DNA of 64,000 nucleotides, from assembly GCF_047495875.1 (NCBI RefSeq), contig NC_092464.1, positions 5,304,737-5,368,736 on the forward strand, in the 5' to 3' direction. The translations under genes and the position numbers were made by a program. Source of the stretch: Pithys albifrons albifrons. Lineage: Eukaryota; Chordata; Aves; Passeriformes; Thamnophilidae. This document shows, piece by piece, positions 1 through 12,714 of the stretch. The notes beneath the pieces are model-generated. The model saw nothing but the letters and a program-made list of their open reading frames with translations, did not search any database and was not told the origin of the DNA. The first letter of the stretch is position 1. Each line of letters starts with the position of its first letter.

Positions 1-3000
1 TGTCTGCACAATCCCTGTGAGGAGAATGCTCCCTTCTCCAGTTCTGAGTCGACACAACTCTTCTTTCCCCAAACCAGGCTGGCTGTATCCACACTGCTCA
101 CTGGGAAGGACTGCAGGGCCATCACCCAGATCATGCCATGCTGAGGAATGTGCTGGAAGTTAAACAGTGCAGAGCCCTGGCCCTGGTTTGTATAAACAAA
201 ACCCAGCTGCCTGCTCAGACACCTCACAGACAGCTCAAATCATGACCTTTATTTGTGAAAATCTTCATGTATCTTCCTGCCTTTTTGGGTCACTCACAGG
301 GAGCTTGGATTGGTGCATGGAACAGGCTGGGACCCATCAAAAGCTACTGCCCTGCAGTCCTGATGAAATCCAGGTAAAACACCCAACTAAATTTCATTGC
401 ACTCAGGAACCCAAAACCAGACCTAAGGTTTGGTTGAGTCCTTCCACTGGTCCCTGCATCACAGTGAACACAGAGATTTGGCTGCAGCATGAGAGGCACT
501 AAAATAAACATTGGCTTGCAGCAAATTACAGCTTCTCCAGTGGCTGTTGTGGAAAGAAAGTAATTGAAAAGAAGGATATCAGCTTAATGGATAGTACCAG
601 GACCAACAGCCAGGAGCAGTCCTGCAGCTTAGTTGCCTAACTCCCAAGTGATGTTTCTGGGCACATGCTAATGAAGATCTCTTCATAAACCCAAAGTCAG
701 TTATAGGTGGGTCCAAGCTTCATTTTTTAATGTCATTTAACAGCTTTTCACAGTATTTTCTTCAGGAGGTGAAATTTCTTCCATAGGCAACATGCAAGTC
801 ATTCTCAACATTCTGTAGCAGGACAAAATTTGTGCAATAATTAAATTGCACAACTGAATTATGCAAAACGAGGGGAAAAAATCCTGGTTTTGTTTTTACC
901 CCAGTGATCTGTCTGGAATTTCTGTAACTCTAGCAAAAAACAGCTCCTGAGATTTGTTGTGTGGTACCTCAATACAGGGCTATAAAAGCTACCACGTGAG
1001 GGGCAACCCGAGCTGTGAGAATTTCCCCACACACAGTGTCTAGACTGCCCCATTTAAGGCCTGGAAGTATCTCAGGTTAGAAGAAACTCTGGCAAAATCT
1101 TCTCTACCTGCACAAAGAAAAAGAGAAACCTCTGTGTTTGACCAAGGTCTGCAGCCTTCTGTTCTGGTGAGCTTGGCTGAGTAACGACCAAGACCCTCCA
1201 CCCATGGGTAGGACCTCAGAGACACAGGATGGGGGGGGTTCAATCTCACAGTATTTAGATACCTACAGGACACTGAACAAGGTGCCAGGAGAAAACAGGG
1301 TACCATCCACCTGTCTGGATTCCTATAAGCCTAAAATTTCTTGCACACACCTACATTTAGCCAGCTGAATCCCACTCTGGGTGATCAAATCACCAAATAC
1401 TTATCTGAGGCTTTCCTTCAAAAATACCTGTTCAAATATTTTGATCTCCCTCCAAAGGGAACTACACTTTGCTCACAAATCCTGGACAGCTTTGGCTCAC
1501 AGAACTGCCTATTCAGGCATCTGAGTTTCTGGATCTTGCACAAACCATCTCTTCCCTACACACCTCTCCCTCTTGCTTTTCCCTGTAGCTGGTTCTATCC
1601 TTTCATCTCTGCCATCTGCAGCAGTTTTCCAAGTGAGTGCTTTTCCTTCTCCCTCCTCTTTCACTTCCTCATTAAAATCTATTTTTCCCCAAGCATCTTC
1701 TTGCCCTGGCTCAGATGCTTTTAGGCCTTGGTGTCAGGGCTTGGTGGGCCAGCAACAACCTCAGGACCAACTGTGGACTTTTGTTTTACTAAAAGGCTTT
1801 GCTCAGGTGGGGAATCTAGCAGATTTTGTGTCAAAATAAAAAAGACAAAATGAATTTTACTTGTCTGAAAAAGAGACAAGTTGCCTGGTTAATGTACTGA
1901 GAAGTGCCAGTATCCCGAATCTTCCTGCGCTATGGCTCATAAAACTCACACACAGCACATCAGGCACAACCTGAATCAAAGGGGTGTGCTGGGAGCATTT
2001 TGTTGGTAGGAAAGGAGATCAAAGTCACCAGCTGCTCCAGAGCAGATCCCAGCTGATCCCAAGTCACATTATCTCCACCCATGGAGTTGAAGCCCAGAAG
2101 GAGCCACCTCAGTGCTCCCAGCTCGGAAGGGCAGGTGGAGATGATTAATTTGGAAATTTCAATATAGATATTAATCCTGAGGGCTTGCTGATAGAAGAAA
2201 CAAGGAAATGGCCTGTTTTCTAGGATTTTCCTAACCCTTCCCTGCTGATACTCACCCTGGGCTGTGGCTGAGGGCATTCCCCTAATGGAACTGTGGCATT
2301 TCCCACACAATGTACACAGTGTCTTGTGTGAAATAGTCAGTGTATAAGAATAAGGCATAGTAAAAATTAGCTCTTCTATAATCTGTACAAGCACAAGGGC
2401 TCCCAGTTCAGAAACAAACCAACTTCACGAGGCAAGAGAAAGACTATTAATATCCCACATTAATTCTGACATGGTAAATACAGCTGTTACATCTATGCTG
2501 GGAGAGAGAAACTGAAAAAAAGAGTCTGAGTTTCAACATACAGCCAGGGACAAAAGATATCTACAACTCACAATATCAGAAATTCTAACAAACTACATAG
2601 CACAAGTCTTATTCTGCTAACAGGTCCACATGTGAGCAACTCCTCTTGTCTAAGTAGTCTGGCACTTGGAGTGACTTTAGCACTTGCATGTGTGTTATGT
2701 GTCAAGGAATTCTTGTAAATACCTTCATAAATTCTTGGCTCTGTCAATATTTGTGTATTTTTCTGCTTGAGACAAGAAAAGAGATAAAAAGCCACTGAAT
2801 TCCTCTTGGTCCCTAGCCCCAGAAGACTAAATAATATTCTCTGAAAAATAACTCCCAGGCCAGAATGGGAAATGTTTTAATAGTTCCAGATGTGTTTCTT
2901 TGCTTTCTTTCCCCAGTGGTTGTATAATGAATGAGATACCTACAAAAAGTATAACATTAACCTCTGGTTCACCTTCCTGTTGAATTTCTAGCATCTAGGA

Positions 3001-3690
3001 GAATCAGAAGGAAGATTTCTTGAGCTTGGGGGAATCTTCTCACAGTTCTGGTAATGCTAAATTGATTATGTTTATATGCAATCACTTATTGCACTGTTAG
3101 TTTATTTTTGTTTATAGCTCATCTGTAGTAAGAAAGCATCTATCTCATGAAATAAGTACTGTAGGCTTTTCCCATTTCTGTAGGATCACAGTATCCCATT
3201 TCAATCTGTAGCTATCACAGCCTAAGTTGTTTCTGCTCATTAGAGTAAGTAAAACACAATGAAGGAGTAACAAAGCAATACATAAAGTCAGATGAGGGAA
3301 TAAGGGGTGGTATTTCATTACCCTGTCCATCAGACAAGCTTCCCAGACTTGGCATGATTGAATCTTAAATCCCACTTGCTGGAAGGCCAGAGAGGATTAG
3401 TTCTTTTTTTAGAAACATTACTTATTTGGTACTTAATATTTACAGAGTCTTGGGGCAGTCCCTGAGCCGAGGTGTTTATCCAGCCTCTGTTCTCTTCACC
3501 AGAGCCCACAGAGTTTACTGAGCAGAGCACCCATCCAGCTCTGTTTCACCACAAAGGGGAGGAGATTTGGATCCACTTTTCTGAACTTGCAGACACTTAC
3601 CCAGCCAAGACACCCTTCTTACCAACAGAACTAACCCTTATTAGCAGAGAAAAATCTGTCACCTCTCTCTGTAACAGCAAGTAAACGCTG
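1..3690. other. Gene-poor flank, nothing recognised
   Basis: Open frames here are all under 150 codons. None shows a recognisable domain, codon-usage contrast or paired splice sites. Base composition is AT-leaning and typical of avian intergenic or long-intron DNA. In human the neighbour on this side of DLEC1 is PLCD1, transcribed away from DLEC1, so this could be intergenic DNA or a first intron of that gene. I could not find a PLCD1 exon to decide. Confidence 0.5.
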
Positions 3691-3899
3691 CATTACTTCC
3701 AAATGAGAGAATGGGGAGGCGAAGGAAGGGACAGAAGAGAGGAGGCAAAATAAAGCTCTTGGGCATAATAAGAGGGCTGAAACGCAAGAATATTATTACA
3801 GACTTACTGTTGCAGGCGAGAGCTGTGCCATTCCATTCCATGGCTGCAGAACAAGCCGCTGTGCAGCAGCAGGAGGGGCTCCGGCAAACAGCTGTGCCC

Positions 3900-4340
3900 A
3901 GAACTTAGCGCTGGGGGAAGCCAGAGCTGCGAGGCTCCCACCGCTCCCCGCTCCAGCAATCCCCAGCGTCAGCTCCCTTCGGAGAGGCCTGTTCCTTCCC
4001 TCTGGCTGGAATTGCGTCTTCCTTATGACTCCTCATTTATTTCTCTCCCGCATCCGCACGCCCGGCGCTCTGACTGCGGCCAAGCGGCCGAACCCCGGCG
4101 CTGGCCCTGGCTCCTCCCTGCCCCACTCTGGCGTCTTCACCGCTGGCCCAGCCTCCTCCTGCCGCTGCTGCTGCTGCTCGACCTTCTCAACGATGCTGCT
4201 TTGCTTCTTTTCCTGCGACTGCCGCGTTTTCTTTCTCCGCTCTTTTCTGGCACAGCTTCCAGAAGTGCCGCGAGTCCATCCTTGGTGGTCCCCAAATGAA
4301 GGGAAGGGTCTCGAGGAGATGCCACAGATCAGAGTTTAGG
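3900..4340. promoter_or_regulatory. Isolated GC-rich/CpG patch, unassigned
   Basis: GC and CpG density rise sharply above the surrounding DNA, most strongly at about 4,045-4,270. There is a short CTG/CCG-type triplet run near 4,160-4,180. The minus strand has no stop codon from 4,335 down to 4,036 (100 codons), and the implied peptide is strongly charged (Lys, Arg, Glu and Gln rich). That frame has no ATG until its last few codons, so it could only be an internal exon or a chance frame. The patch may be a CpG-island promoter, an enhancer, or an exon I do not recognise. Confidence 0.4.
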
Positions 4341-5944
4341 GCTAAAGAGCTTTTAGGTGCCGGTGGGGGTGTGTTTTCGCAAGAGGAAAAAACAAAACAA
4401 AAAAAGTCTGAACTTGCCAGTGTAGAAATAGAAGCTGTGACCACAAACACTCACAGAGGAATGAGCTTAGGGCAGAAGAAAACTTATGAGCTTTGCTTTT
4501 GAGACAGTGAGACAGAAAAACTGCACTGTTCCGAGGCTTTACTGAGTGGAACTGATTTCTTCCACTCTGTCCCCTCCTCCCGAATTAGATATTTCTGAAA
4601 CGTAGAAAGATGATGCTGGAAAACAGGAAGAAAAGGAGCCCAGTGTGGGAAAATAAAGTTTCCCTATGCCTTGATGTTTTTTAGTTATTGTTTTGTTGTT
4701 GTTGTTATTTATATTTCTGATTATTTAGGTTTTCCTGATGCAAACTCTTGATGAGTTATTGGCAGATTCAGAGCCCTCACTCCTCAGCAGCTGTAAAACC
4801 AGCAGCTCCACTGACAGAAGGGAATTGTCCCTCTCTTATGGTGATAGATCTGGGAAACATGATGAAAAATACTTCAGGACTAGGACAGTTTGTCCCTCCC
4901 TGCCAGGAACTGGCTACTCCTCTAAGAGCCCAGACCTTGATCTCAGAGAGTTTTACAGTTGACAAATGTAAGGCTGTTGCCACCACCCAAGGAAAACTGC
5001 CCTAATACAGCAAAATTCCTTGTGCTGGTACAAAACTAACAAAACCAAAGAAGTGAAGGTAAAAGAAAGCAGATATTTCATCCCATGACTCCTCCAAAGT
5101 CCACTCTTCTACCTCACAGCCACCAGCATGGCATGAGGTGTGAGCAGGCTCATCTCCCACTGGACACTTTCCAAAGGATCTGGAAGAGAACATTCCTGTT
5201 TCAAACCCATGGACATCGACTCAGATGGTGCAAACTGTTTGGCATCAAGGACATCTGATGGCAGGCAGGACAGCAGCTGGAAGCACCCAAGAGATTCCTG
5301 GTACAGACCTCAAAGCCTTGAGGCAGGGGCATTTCGGGAGGACAACACAACCTTGTCATCCTTTCAGCTGATGGGGAAGGATACTGGAAGGAGTGTACAG
5401 GAAGGCTGGTGAATGAGCCAGCCAGACTGGACATTCCAGTAAAGCTGAAGTGATTGGGAGCATGATGGTTTTCACAAAAGAGGAAAAGTAGAGAAGGACA
5501 GTTTGAAAGTGGTGATGGAAATGGCATTATAGCATCTCCTTCACTCTTCTCTGTATCACATCATCTCATCCTGACACAAGCCTCTCACTTAAAGATGGAC
5601 TGGCCAGTGTTCCTGTGCCCTCTGTGGCAAAGGTGGGAGTGTAAGAGAGCTGCAATAGTACCAGAAATAATGCAGACCATATTGTGGATAGAACCCCTTC
5701 ACAGCAGTGTAGGGTACAAGGGCACCGAGGCATGACCACCATTTTTCTGTGAATACAACCATTATTACCTCAGGCTGGGCAGGGCATCACCAAGAAAACA
5801 AAACTGAGCTTCTCTGCCATCATCCCTTGAGATTTGAAGAAGACCCCCTGCATTTACCCCTTTATGACAGGCCACTGTATCTCCTTGTGCTTCCTTCTTG
5901 CTGTGCTGCCTTTTCCGTAGTCATAACTGAAGTGGTAACTGGAA

Positions 5945-6050
5945 CAATAGAATCACTAAGGTTGGAAAAGACCTCCAAAATCATCAAGTCCAACCATTAA
6001 CCCAGTACCACCATGTTTACCACTAAACCATTTTCCCAAGTGCCACATCC
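5945..6050 (-). repeat. CR1 LINE 3'-end fragment
   Basis: Starts with AATAGAATCAC followed by GGTTGGAAAAGACCTC and a tract reading tcatcaagtccaacc, the reverse complement of the avian CR1 3' end. The downstream 'accactaaaccat' block is also CR1-like. It is diverged and 5'-truncated, as CR1 copies usually are. Confidence 0.8.
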
Positions 6051-7660
6051 AAATGGAGCGTGTCAGGAGGTTTCACAAAACCTTGCCCAACTTTTCATGT
6101 TTCCCCATTACATTTATTCTCCCTGCTTCTGTGCACATCCAGAAGCATCACCATTTAGGCTGCCTGGAGAACTTGGAGACCTTCCTGGCACCCTAAGCTT
6201 AGTCATCACCATTTCTACATCTTTGATAGGCTTCATGTGTGTGTGCTCAGAGGAAGTCTGGCACTCACAGACAGTCTTGCATTCATCAGAAAGTACAGCA
6301 GTCACCACCAGAGTGCTGATATGCTGCAGCAAACACCCAACATCTGACATCTCACAGCACAGGTCTTATCAGAGCCTTGTTTCAGAAGGCAACAGTTCTT
6401 TGGGATGTATTTCTGCATGTGCTTGAATTCCCTTTCCTTTGCATTGCTGAAATGAATATATATCCACAATAACAATGAAACCAAAGTGACATGAGGAGCT
6501 ACTGGGCTCCTGTGAGCTGCAGGAATCCTACCAATAAAAAATATTCTAAGAACAATACAGCAATGTAAGAATGTCATATGAATATGTTTTTCTTGTCCAC
6601 ACCCTGATTTCTGAGCTCATCAAGAAGCAGAGTCAGGGCATTTCTAGGCCTGGAGACAGGCTGGGGTGTTGGCAATGCTTTCCCAAAGCCAAGCTGCACC
6701 TGAAGAGTACAACATCAGTGCCACGATATTTAATTGAGGGACAAGGCCTAAAGCCAGGACACATCTTTATTAAACCACTTGTTCTTTAGCCATAGAGATG
6801 AGGTTGGAAGGAGTTAAATGTCAGGCAGGCTGAATAAGAAGCCTCTGTAACACACCCTCCAACAACAGATGTCCCTATGCAAAGGTGCCAAGATCATCAG
6901 CTGAACTGGAGCCATGCAAAGTCAAGGAGATCTCCCATTTCTCGCACCCCTACACCCCTTTGCATTCTGCTCCTTTGTTTTGCACACACAGCCCAACCCA
7001 GGCAGCAAAGTGCCTTTGCAGAGCTCAAAGCAAAAAATGTTTGCAGGGTTCAATTTCACAGTGAACCATAAATCTCAGCAAACCAAAAGCAAAGCAGTTT
7101 ACCTGTCTCCACTCCGAGAGCATGACTCAAGTGTTGATTTAATTGCACACAGTGGAAGGAGCAGCTTTTCATCTCAGAGGAATGCTACACCGCCCCAACA
7201 CCAAGTCTTTCCAATGGAGGAGATGCCTTCTGGCTCCCTCTGCCCTTCAGACTCTCACACACACCCTCCTCACCCCACCAAAATGTTCCCAACTGCCTCT
7301 CCAAAGCATAACAGCAAAGGGCTTTGTTTTGACAAAAGGACTCAGGATTTCTGCTACAGTGTCACAGAGTAAGATTCATTTTGGGGTTATATGGCCAGCA
7401 GGGTGTTTTGGCAGCCACGTGGGGCTGTTTTTGTCAGCAGGACTGTTACGGAAACCAGCACAAAAGAAAATGTCATATTAAATAGAGTTCATGTCAATGC
7501 AGAAGCAGGACTGGAATTCTCAAACACTTTAGTTATGGTCTGGCTGTTCACTGAAATGCTTTTTTAAATGTCTTTTCCCAGTCTGTTTACTGATTTGGAT
7601 GGGGTTTGTTAACAATACTCAGAACAATGTGTCTCTACAGCCAACTCTCATATAAATAGA

Positions 7661-7730
7661 TTCATAGAATCCTAGAATGGTTTGTATTGGAAGGGACCTC
7701 AATGACCATCTAGTTCCAACTCCTTCCACT
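7661..7730 (-). repeat. CR1 LINE 3'-end fragment (short)
   Basis: Contains TTCATAGAATCCTAGAATGG and then ggaagggacctcaatgacc, the reverse complement of the CR1 3' terminus. Only about 70 bp remains. Confidence 0.8.
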
Positions 7731-9601
7731 ACATTAAATAAGTCAATAATAGATGGAAAGCAAAGGGTAAAATTGCCAATTGCCTTTTACAGTTTGGGAA
7801 CTGCTCAGGGCTCTCCCAAAGCAGCCTAGATAGCCATGTGGAAGGCCAGCTCCAGCTGTCCTGGTGACTCACCTTCTGTAAAGACATCATTACTCTTTGG
7901 TTATCAGTGCTTCCTTTCATTAGGTGGGCATGCTTCTTGTTGCTAATACTCCCTGCTCATGCAAGAGCTGGGATTCCTAGGACTGATCCTGCCACTGAGT
8001 CTGCTCCACCCAATATTTACTTATTGGCAAATTTTCCCAGCACTCCCAGGTTTCGGCAGCTGCTGGTCCTTCACCTGTAAGAAACACATTGCAGTGTGGG
8101 GAAGAGCAATCTCGTGGCTTGGCAGGGGCTGGTGCACCTCAGCACCTTTGGAAATCAAGTTCCCATAGGAGATGCATTGGAAAAAGTTCAGGAATGGGAT
8201 TTCTGACTGTCAAGAGCAGTGAGATTATTGGTTTTGTGGACCACTCACTGGACAGAGTAATTCACCCAAGTTTATAAACTAGCTGGAATGGAATTAACAA
8301 CCAGTATCACACAGCTCAGGGAATGGGAAGGGCAGCCAGATGCCTTGTTTATCACCACAGACAGCTGTGCCAAAATATCTTCAGACTAAATGATATTGAT
8401 GTCTGTATCTGCATTTAAACCAGTTATTGCAACAGTTACTCTCATTTAGGAGTGCAGTGCATGGCCACAGGAAAAGGAAGCGACAGATGCTGGGAAGTGT
8501 AAAGCTAAACCTGCTGCTGGCACAATCCTGTACAACTCCCATTAAAATTAATGAGGTATTTGTGCTTGAGCAGAAGATAAATTCAACTTGCTAAGCCAGA
8601 AATACACCTACCTGACTCAGTATATCTTAAGTATTTGGAAGGGTTTTCCCTCCACTTAGTCTAAGTAATCAAGAGCAGTTCTAACCACCAAATAAAGCAG
8701 TAAAACAATCAAAGGAGTCATCCATTACTGTGCCGTCACAATTAAGACTTAAAGATTTACAAGTTCAACAAATATCACCTTGATTTCAAGCTGAAAATCC
8801 ACATGAAAATAGAATAAAAAGCAAGATTATGCCTAAGATTTGGAAATAAAAGTCCTAGGTTCCTCTACTTTTCCCCAAAAGTTCATTATAACTCTTGAAA
8901 TTTCAGTGTGAAGGAAACAGTTAAATAATTTGACCTCAAGCCAATAGTGCTTGGTATTACTTAGACATCACATTCATTTTTTCTTCAGAGTAATTTTGTG
9001 CTGAATATTTTATTTTATATTTGGTTTGCCTCGTTTCTGTCACTACAGTATAGATTTATAAGTGTATTTTTGTGCATTTCTATGCTTTCACAAATGTAGG
9101 TTTAAGTGAGTCCTCTAATGTTAAATTCCTTGGCTTTAAATATTTTGATTTTGGGAGAATGAAAATATCTTTACCAGAGAGTTGGACAGAAAAGTACATT
9201 TAGTGTAAAACACTTATAGCAAGATTTTCTGGGTAGAGAGTACCCCAGAGACTTCTTTTAAAGCTGTGAAAATCTCATCTATTAACAGTGAATGAGAAGC
9301 TTAAAGAAAACATCATGCCTACATTTCATCAGCTTCTCAGTTCAGTGCATCAGTAAACAGCATGGATCAGCCACACAATACTGTGATTTATAACTGTGTC
9401 AATGATTTAGTGAATCTGACCATTAGTATGAAGTTATTGTTGCATGAATGAGAAACAATCACCTAATTGGGGGCACTAGTGATGTACAGACTTGCTGGTA
9501 TGAAAACATTACGTGGAGTGATTATCTCTGTTAGGAGAAAAGCACAGCAGGAGGCTGGTCCCAGGGTCCTGCCACTCTTATCCATTAGTGGCTCCTTCTG
9601 G

Positions 9602-9873
9602 TATTTGACAGGATGAGAGGAAAGGGCCTCAAGTTACACCAGAGCAGGTTTAGATTAGATATTAGGAAACATTCCTTTACTGAAAGGATGGTCAGACATT
9701 GGAACAGATTCCCCAGGGAAATGGTGGAAGCAGCAGCCCTGGAAGTGTTCAGAAGGAGTGTGGATGGGGCACCTGGAGACCTGGTTTAGTGGTGAACACT
9801 GTGGTGTGGGGTTAATGGCTGCACTCAGTGAGCTTGGGAGGTTTCCAAACTCAGTTATTCTTTCATTCCGTGA
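9602..9873 (+). repeat. CR1 LINE fragment, old copy
   Basis: The blocks 'caagttacaccagagcagg', 'tagattagatattaggaa', 'ctggaagtgttcagaag' and 'acctggtttagtggtg' occur in CR1 order. A decayed 3' end follows (attctttcattccgtga). Divergence from the consensus is visible throughout, so this is an older insertion. Confidence 0.85.
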
Positions 9874-12212
9874 TCTCAGATCACAATGGAGCACAGACAG
9901 CCCAACCACTGCCATCCAGGTTAGCACACTTCCAGCCTTAGGAGACCACAGTCATTAGGCCAAATCACCTGCTGTCAGGAATGCTTGACACGTGTCTCCT
10001 CTTTCAGGCACCATTTCCTCTTTCCAGCCCACAGCACGGGAGTACCCGGGTTAAACGTGGAGGAGAGGTGATGATTAATGTCATATGGTTCCTTTTAATA
10101 TACTTCATCTGTCAGCTTAATTCTCTGCAACTGGGGTAATCACAATAATTAGATACAATTGTTCAGATCATTACCTAATTGCAGCCTTTTTCACTGTAGC
10201 CAATTCATGTGACTTTTAAATATGCAGAAAAGATGGAAAGTCTGAATTACAGCTACATTTTAGAGAATCCTAGTAAATATAAGAATGCCCCTCAAGTTTA
10301 GACTGCACATGAGGATCTTATGAGTCCAGCATGTGCACCATGGGTAATCAGGGATGTTACAAGTAAGACCTTTTTATTTCTGCTCCCAGAGAGTTAAAAC
10401 TACACTTCACACAAGCTCAGTGATATCAGATTTCCCTCCATCCCCATCTGAACAAGTCATGCAAAGTAAGAAAATTTTTTTAATTGCTAACATCTACAGA
10501 GCAAATGTCAGTGCAGAAAATATGAGAGGAATTCCTGTGTCTCCCAAGGTCCAGCATTTTTGGTGTTAATTTTGTAATCAGCCATGATCTTGGAACAGCC
10601 AGACATGGGATGAAGAGAATGACTCATCCTGAAATTTAGGACCAAAAAAAAAGAAAAGATCAGATAAGGTGGCAATTTATTACTAGATTAATTTTTAAAT
10701 TAACATATTTCCTAAATGAATCAAAGGATGAACTTGTAAAATCTCATCAAGTGTCTTCAAAAAGGGTATTCATCACCTCTGATTCAGCTTCCTTTAGGAT
10801 CTACTTTAATTTCATAAGATGAAAGTTGGGAGCACAGTTCAATAAACTGTCAGGGAAGAGAGAGGAGCCTTTGAAAAGAAGGAAGAGGACCAAATTAGGA
10901 AGCTGAAATATCTCAAAATAGAGTAAATACCCTTCAGGGAGGTGGTGTTTTAAGTCTGAGATCACACACTACATCTTTATTACAAAGGGAATACTGAACC
11001 TTTGCTTTAAGTGCATGGTGGAACTCAAGTTACATGTAAAGTTGCAACTGCCACTTCTAAAATCATCCATTTATATTTCCGATACAATCAACTGCAGCCA
11101 CATTTCTCTGGCTGGTGGTGTTATTTGGATTTTGGAAAAGAAAACACTGAGGGGATATCAGGATGCAGAAAGAGCCACAGAAGTTGCCCATTGAGAAAGT
11201 ATTTTATTGGGTTTTGGTGCCTTCTCAGCAGATTTGTAAGCCTGGTGTAGCCAAAGCAGAAAGGTTAAATGACTCATTTCCTTCCTGCTCCTGCTGTCAG
11301 GCACCTCAACCAGCAGAGTCTTCACACAGACACGAACCCGTTCCGGCTGCAGGAGACCTGGTCTGTGCAACTGCACAGGGACGTGACCGTGGGGACAATG
11401 ACCGGAAACTAAACCAGAGGGCTACACAATTGCTATTAATATTGCTGGTGGGATCCCAACACTGAGCCTGTGGGCTGGACAAGACCCAGAGGATACAGCT
11501 CTGAAACTGCACTCTGGGCTTTGCTTTTTGGGTTTGTGGCATCTCAGGCACTTCCCCCAGCTCCTCAGGGCTTCCCTCATCCACCTGGGCCAAATTGTGG
11601 TGTCAGCTGCCCTTGTGCCCACCATGTGGTGCTTCAGCCCTGAAAACTTCACTCTCCGCTTTCTCTCTGGACACTTGCTTGGTGGAGCAGAAGGTGAGAA
11701 TCCTCTTGGACATCTATTTTTCTACAGAAATAGCTGACACGCCCCTGCTTTTATCAGTGGTGGATCTTCTTTAGATGTAAGGAGGTAAAAAAAACAGCTG
11801 CTCTGCCAAAACAAAAGCCAACCCAACAAACCAGCTTTGGCTGTTAATGAAGAGTTTCACTTGAAAGTGTTGCAAGCATGTGGAGTCTCAGCACACAAAC
11901 ACACCAGCAGGACATGAAGGGACATGCTTTCACTGGTTTATGCCTTATATTCTTCAACTCCAATGAGGATGAAGACCTCATGCTTTTGATTCCAAGGTGG
12001 CACCTGCAGCTCAGGTTGAAATGAGTTTTTGAAGGGTTTTTCAGACTTTCTAACACATGAGGGATAATTCTGTGCTGCAGGGGTGATGCAGGAGTGTGTA
12101 TTTTTAAGGCCAAGTGCAATTAAAAGAAGAATTTGACCATTCTGCTGAATATGAAAAAGATGGGGAAGCCCCCAAATGCAAGCATTTCTTTTGGTGTGAG
12201 GTAACTAAGTGT
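9874..12212. other. Non-coding stretch, nothing recognised
   Basis: AT-rich DNA with only short open frames. The overlapping frames between 11,011 and 11,737 on both strands show no conserved motif and no matching splice sites. Confidence 0.5.
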
Positions 12213-12714
12213 TGTGTTCAGTTCTGGGCCCCTCAGTTCAGGAAAGAGATTGAGGGGCTGGAGCGGGGCCAGAGAAGAGCAACAAGGCTGGTGAAGGGAC
12301 TGGAGCACAAGTGCTGTGGGGAGAGGCTGAGGGAGCTGGGGATGTTTAGCCTGGAGAAGAGGAGGCTCAGAGGTGACCTCAGCACTGTCTAGAACTCCCT
12401 GAAGGGAAGTTATTGCCAGGTGGGGGTTGGTCTCTTCTCCCAAGCACTCAGCAATAGGACGAGGGGGCACAGGCTCAAGCTCTGCCAGGGCAAATTTAAC
12501 TTGGATATCAGAAAAAAATCCTTTCCAGAGAGAGTAATCAGGCACTGGAATGGCCTGCCCAGAGAGGAATTCCCTATCCCTGGAGGTTTTTAAACTGAGC
12601 TTGGATGTGGCACTGAGTGCCATGATCTGGTAAAGGGACTGGAGTTGGACCAAGGGTTGGACTTGATGGTCTCGGAGGTCTTTTCCAACCCAGTCCATTC
12701 TATGATTCTATGAT
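12213..12714 (+). repeat. CR1 LINE fragment, ~500 bp
   Basis: The longest CR1 piece upstream of the genes. It runs from 'gttcagttctgggcccctca' through 'gccagagaagagcaacaagg', 'gatgtttagcctggagaag' and 'aatggcctgcccagagagg' to a 3' end of repeated ATTCTATG octamers. A minus-strand frame of 192 codons across it is a by-product of the repeat. It shares a subfamily-specific segment (ccatgatctggtaaaggg) with the copies at 24,448 and 25,489. Confidence 0.93.

Larger units (their letters stand above)
4341..9601. other. Gene-poor stretch with two short CR1 pieces
   Basis: I see no exon with convincing splice sites. The open frames at 4,738-5,005 overlap one another and resemble no family I know. Two CR1 3'-end fragments are listed separately. 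The rest is unremarkable single-copy-looking DNA. Confidence 0.5.

Noticed and set aside
4137..4325. Minus-strand peptide beginning ASPRDPSLHLG that faintly resembles the PLCD1 N-terminus
   Set aside because: The frame starts with GTG, has no ATG and has an in-frame stop just upstream. The similarity covers only a few residues and does not follow the known exon boundary.
4738..5005. Two overlapping plus-strand frames of 74 and 85 codons
   Set aside because: No conserved motif, no splice support, and the two frames overlap one another. Nothing distinguishes them from chance.
12120..12698. 192-codon minus-strand frame
   Set aside because: It lies within the CR1 element at 12,213-12,714 and is antisense to it.
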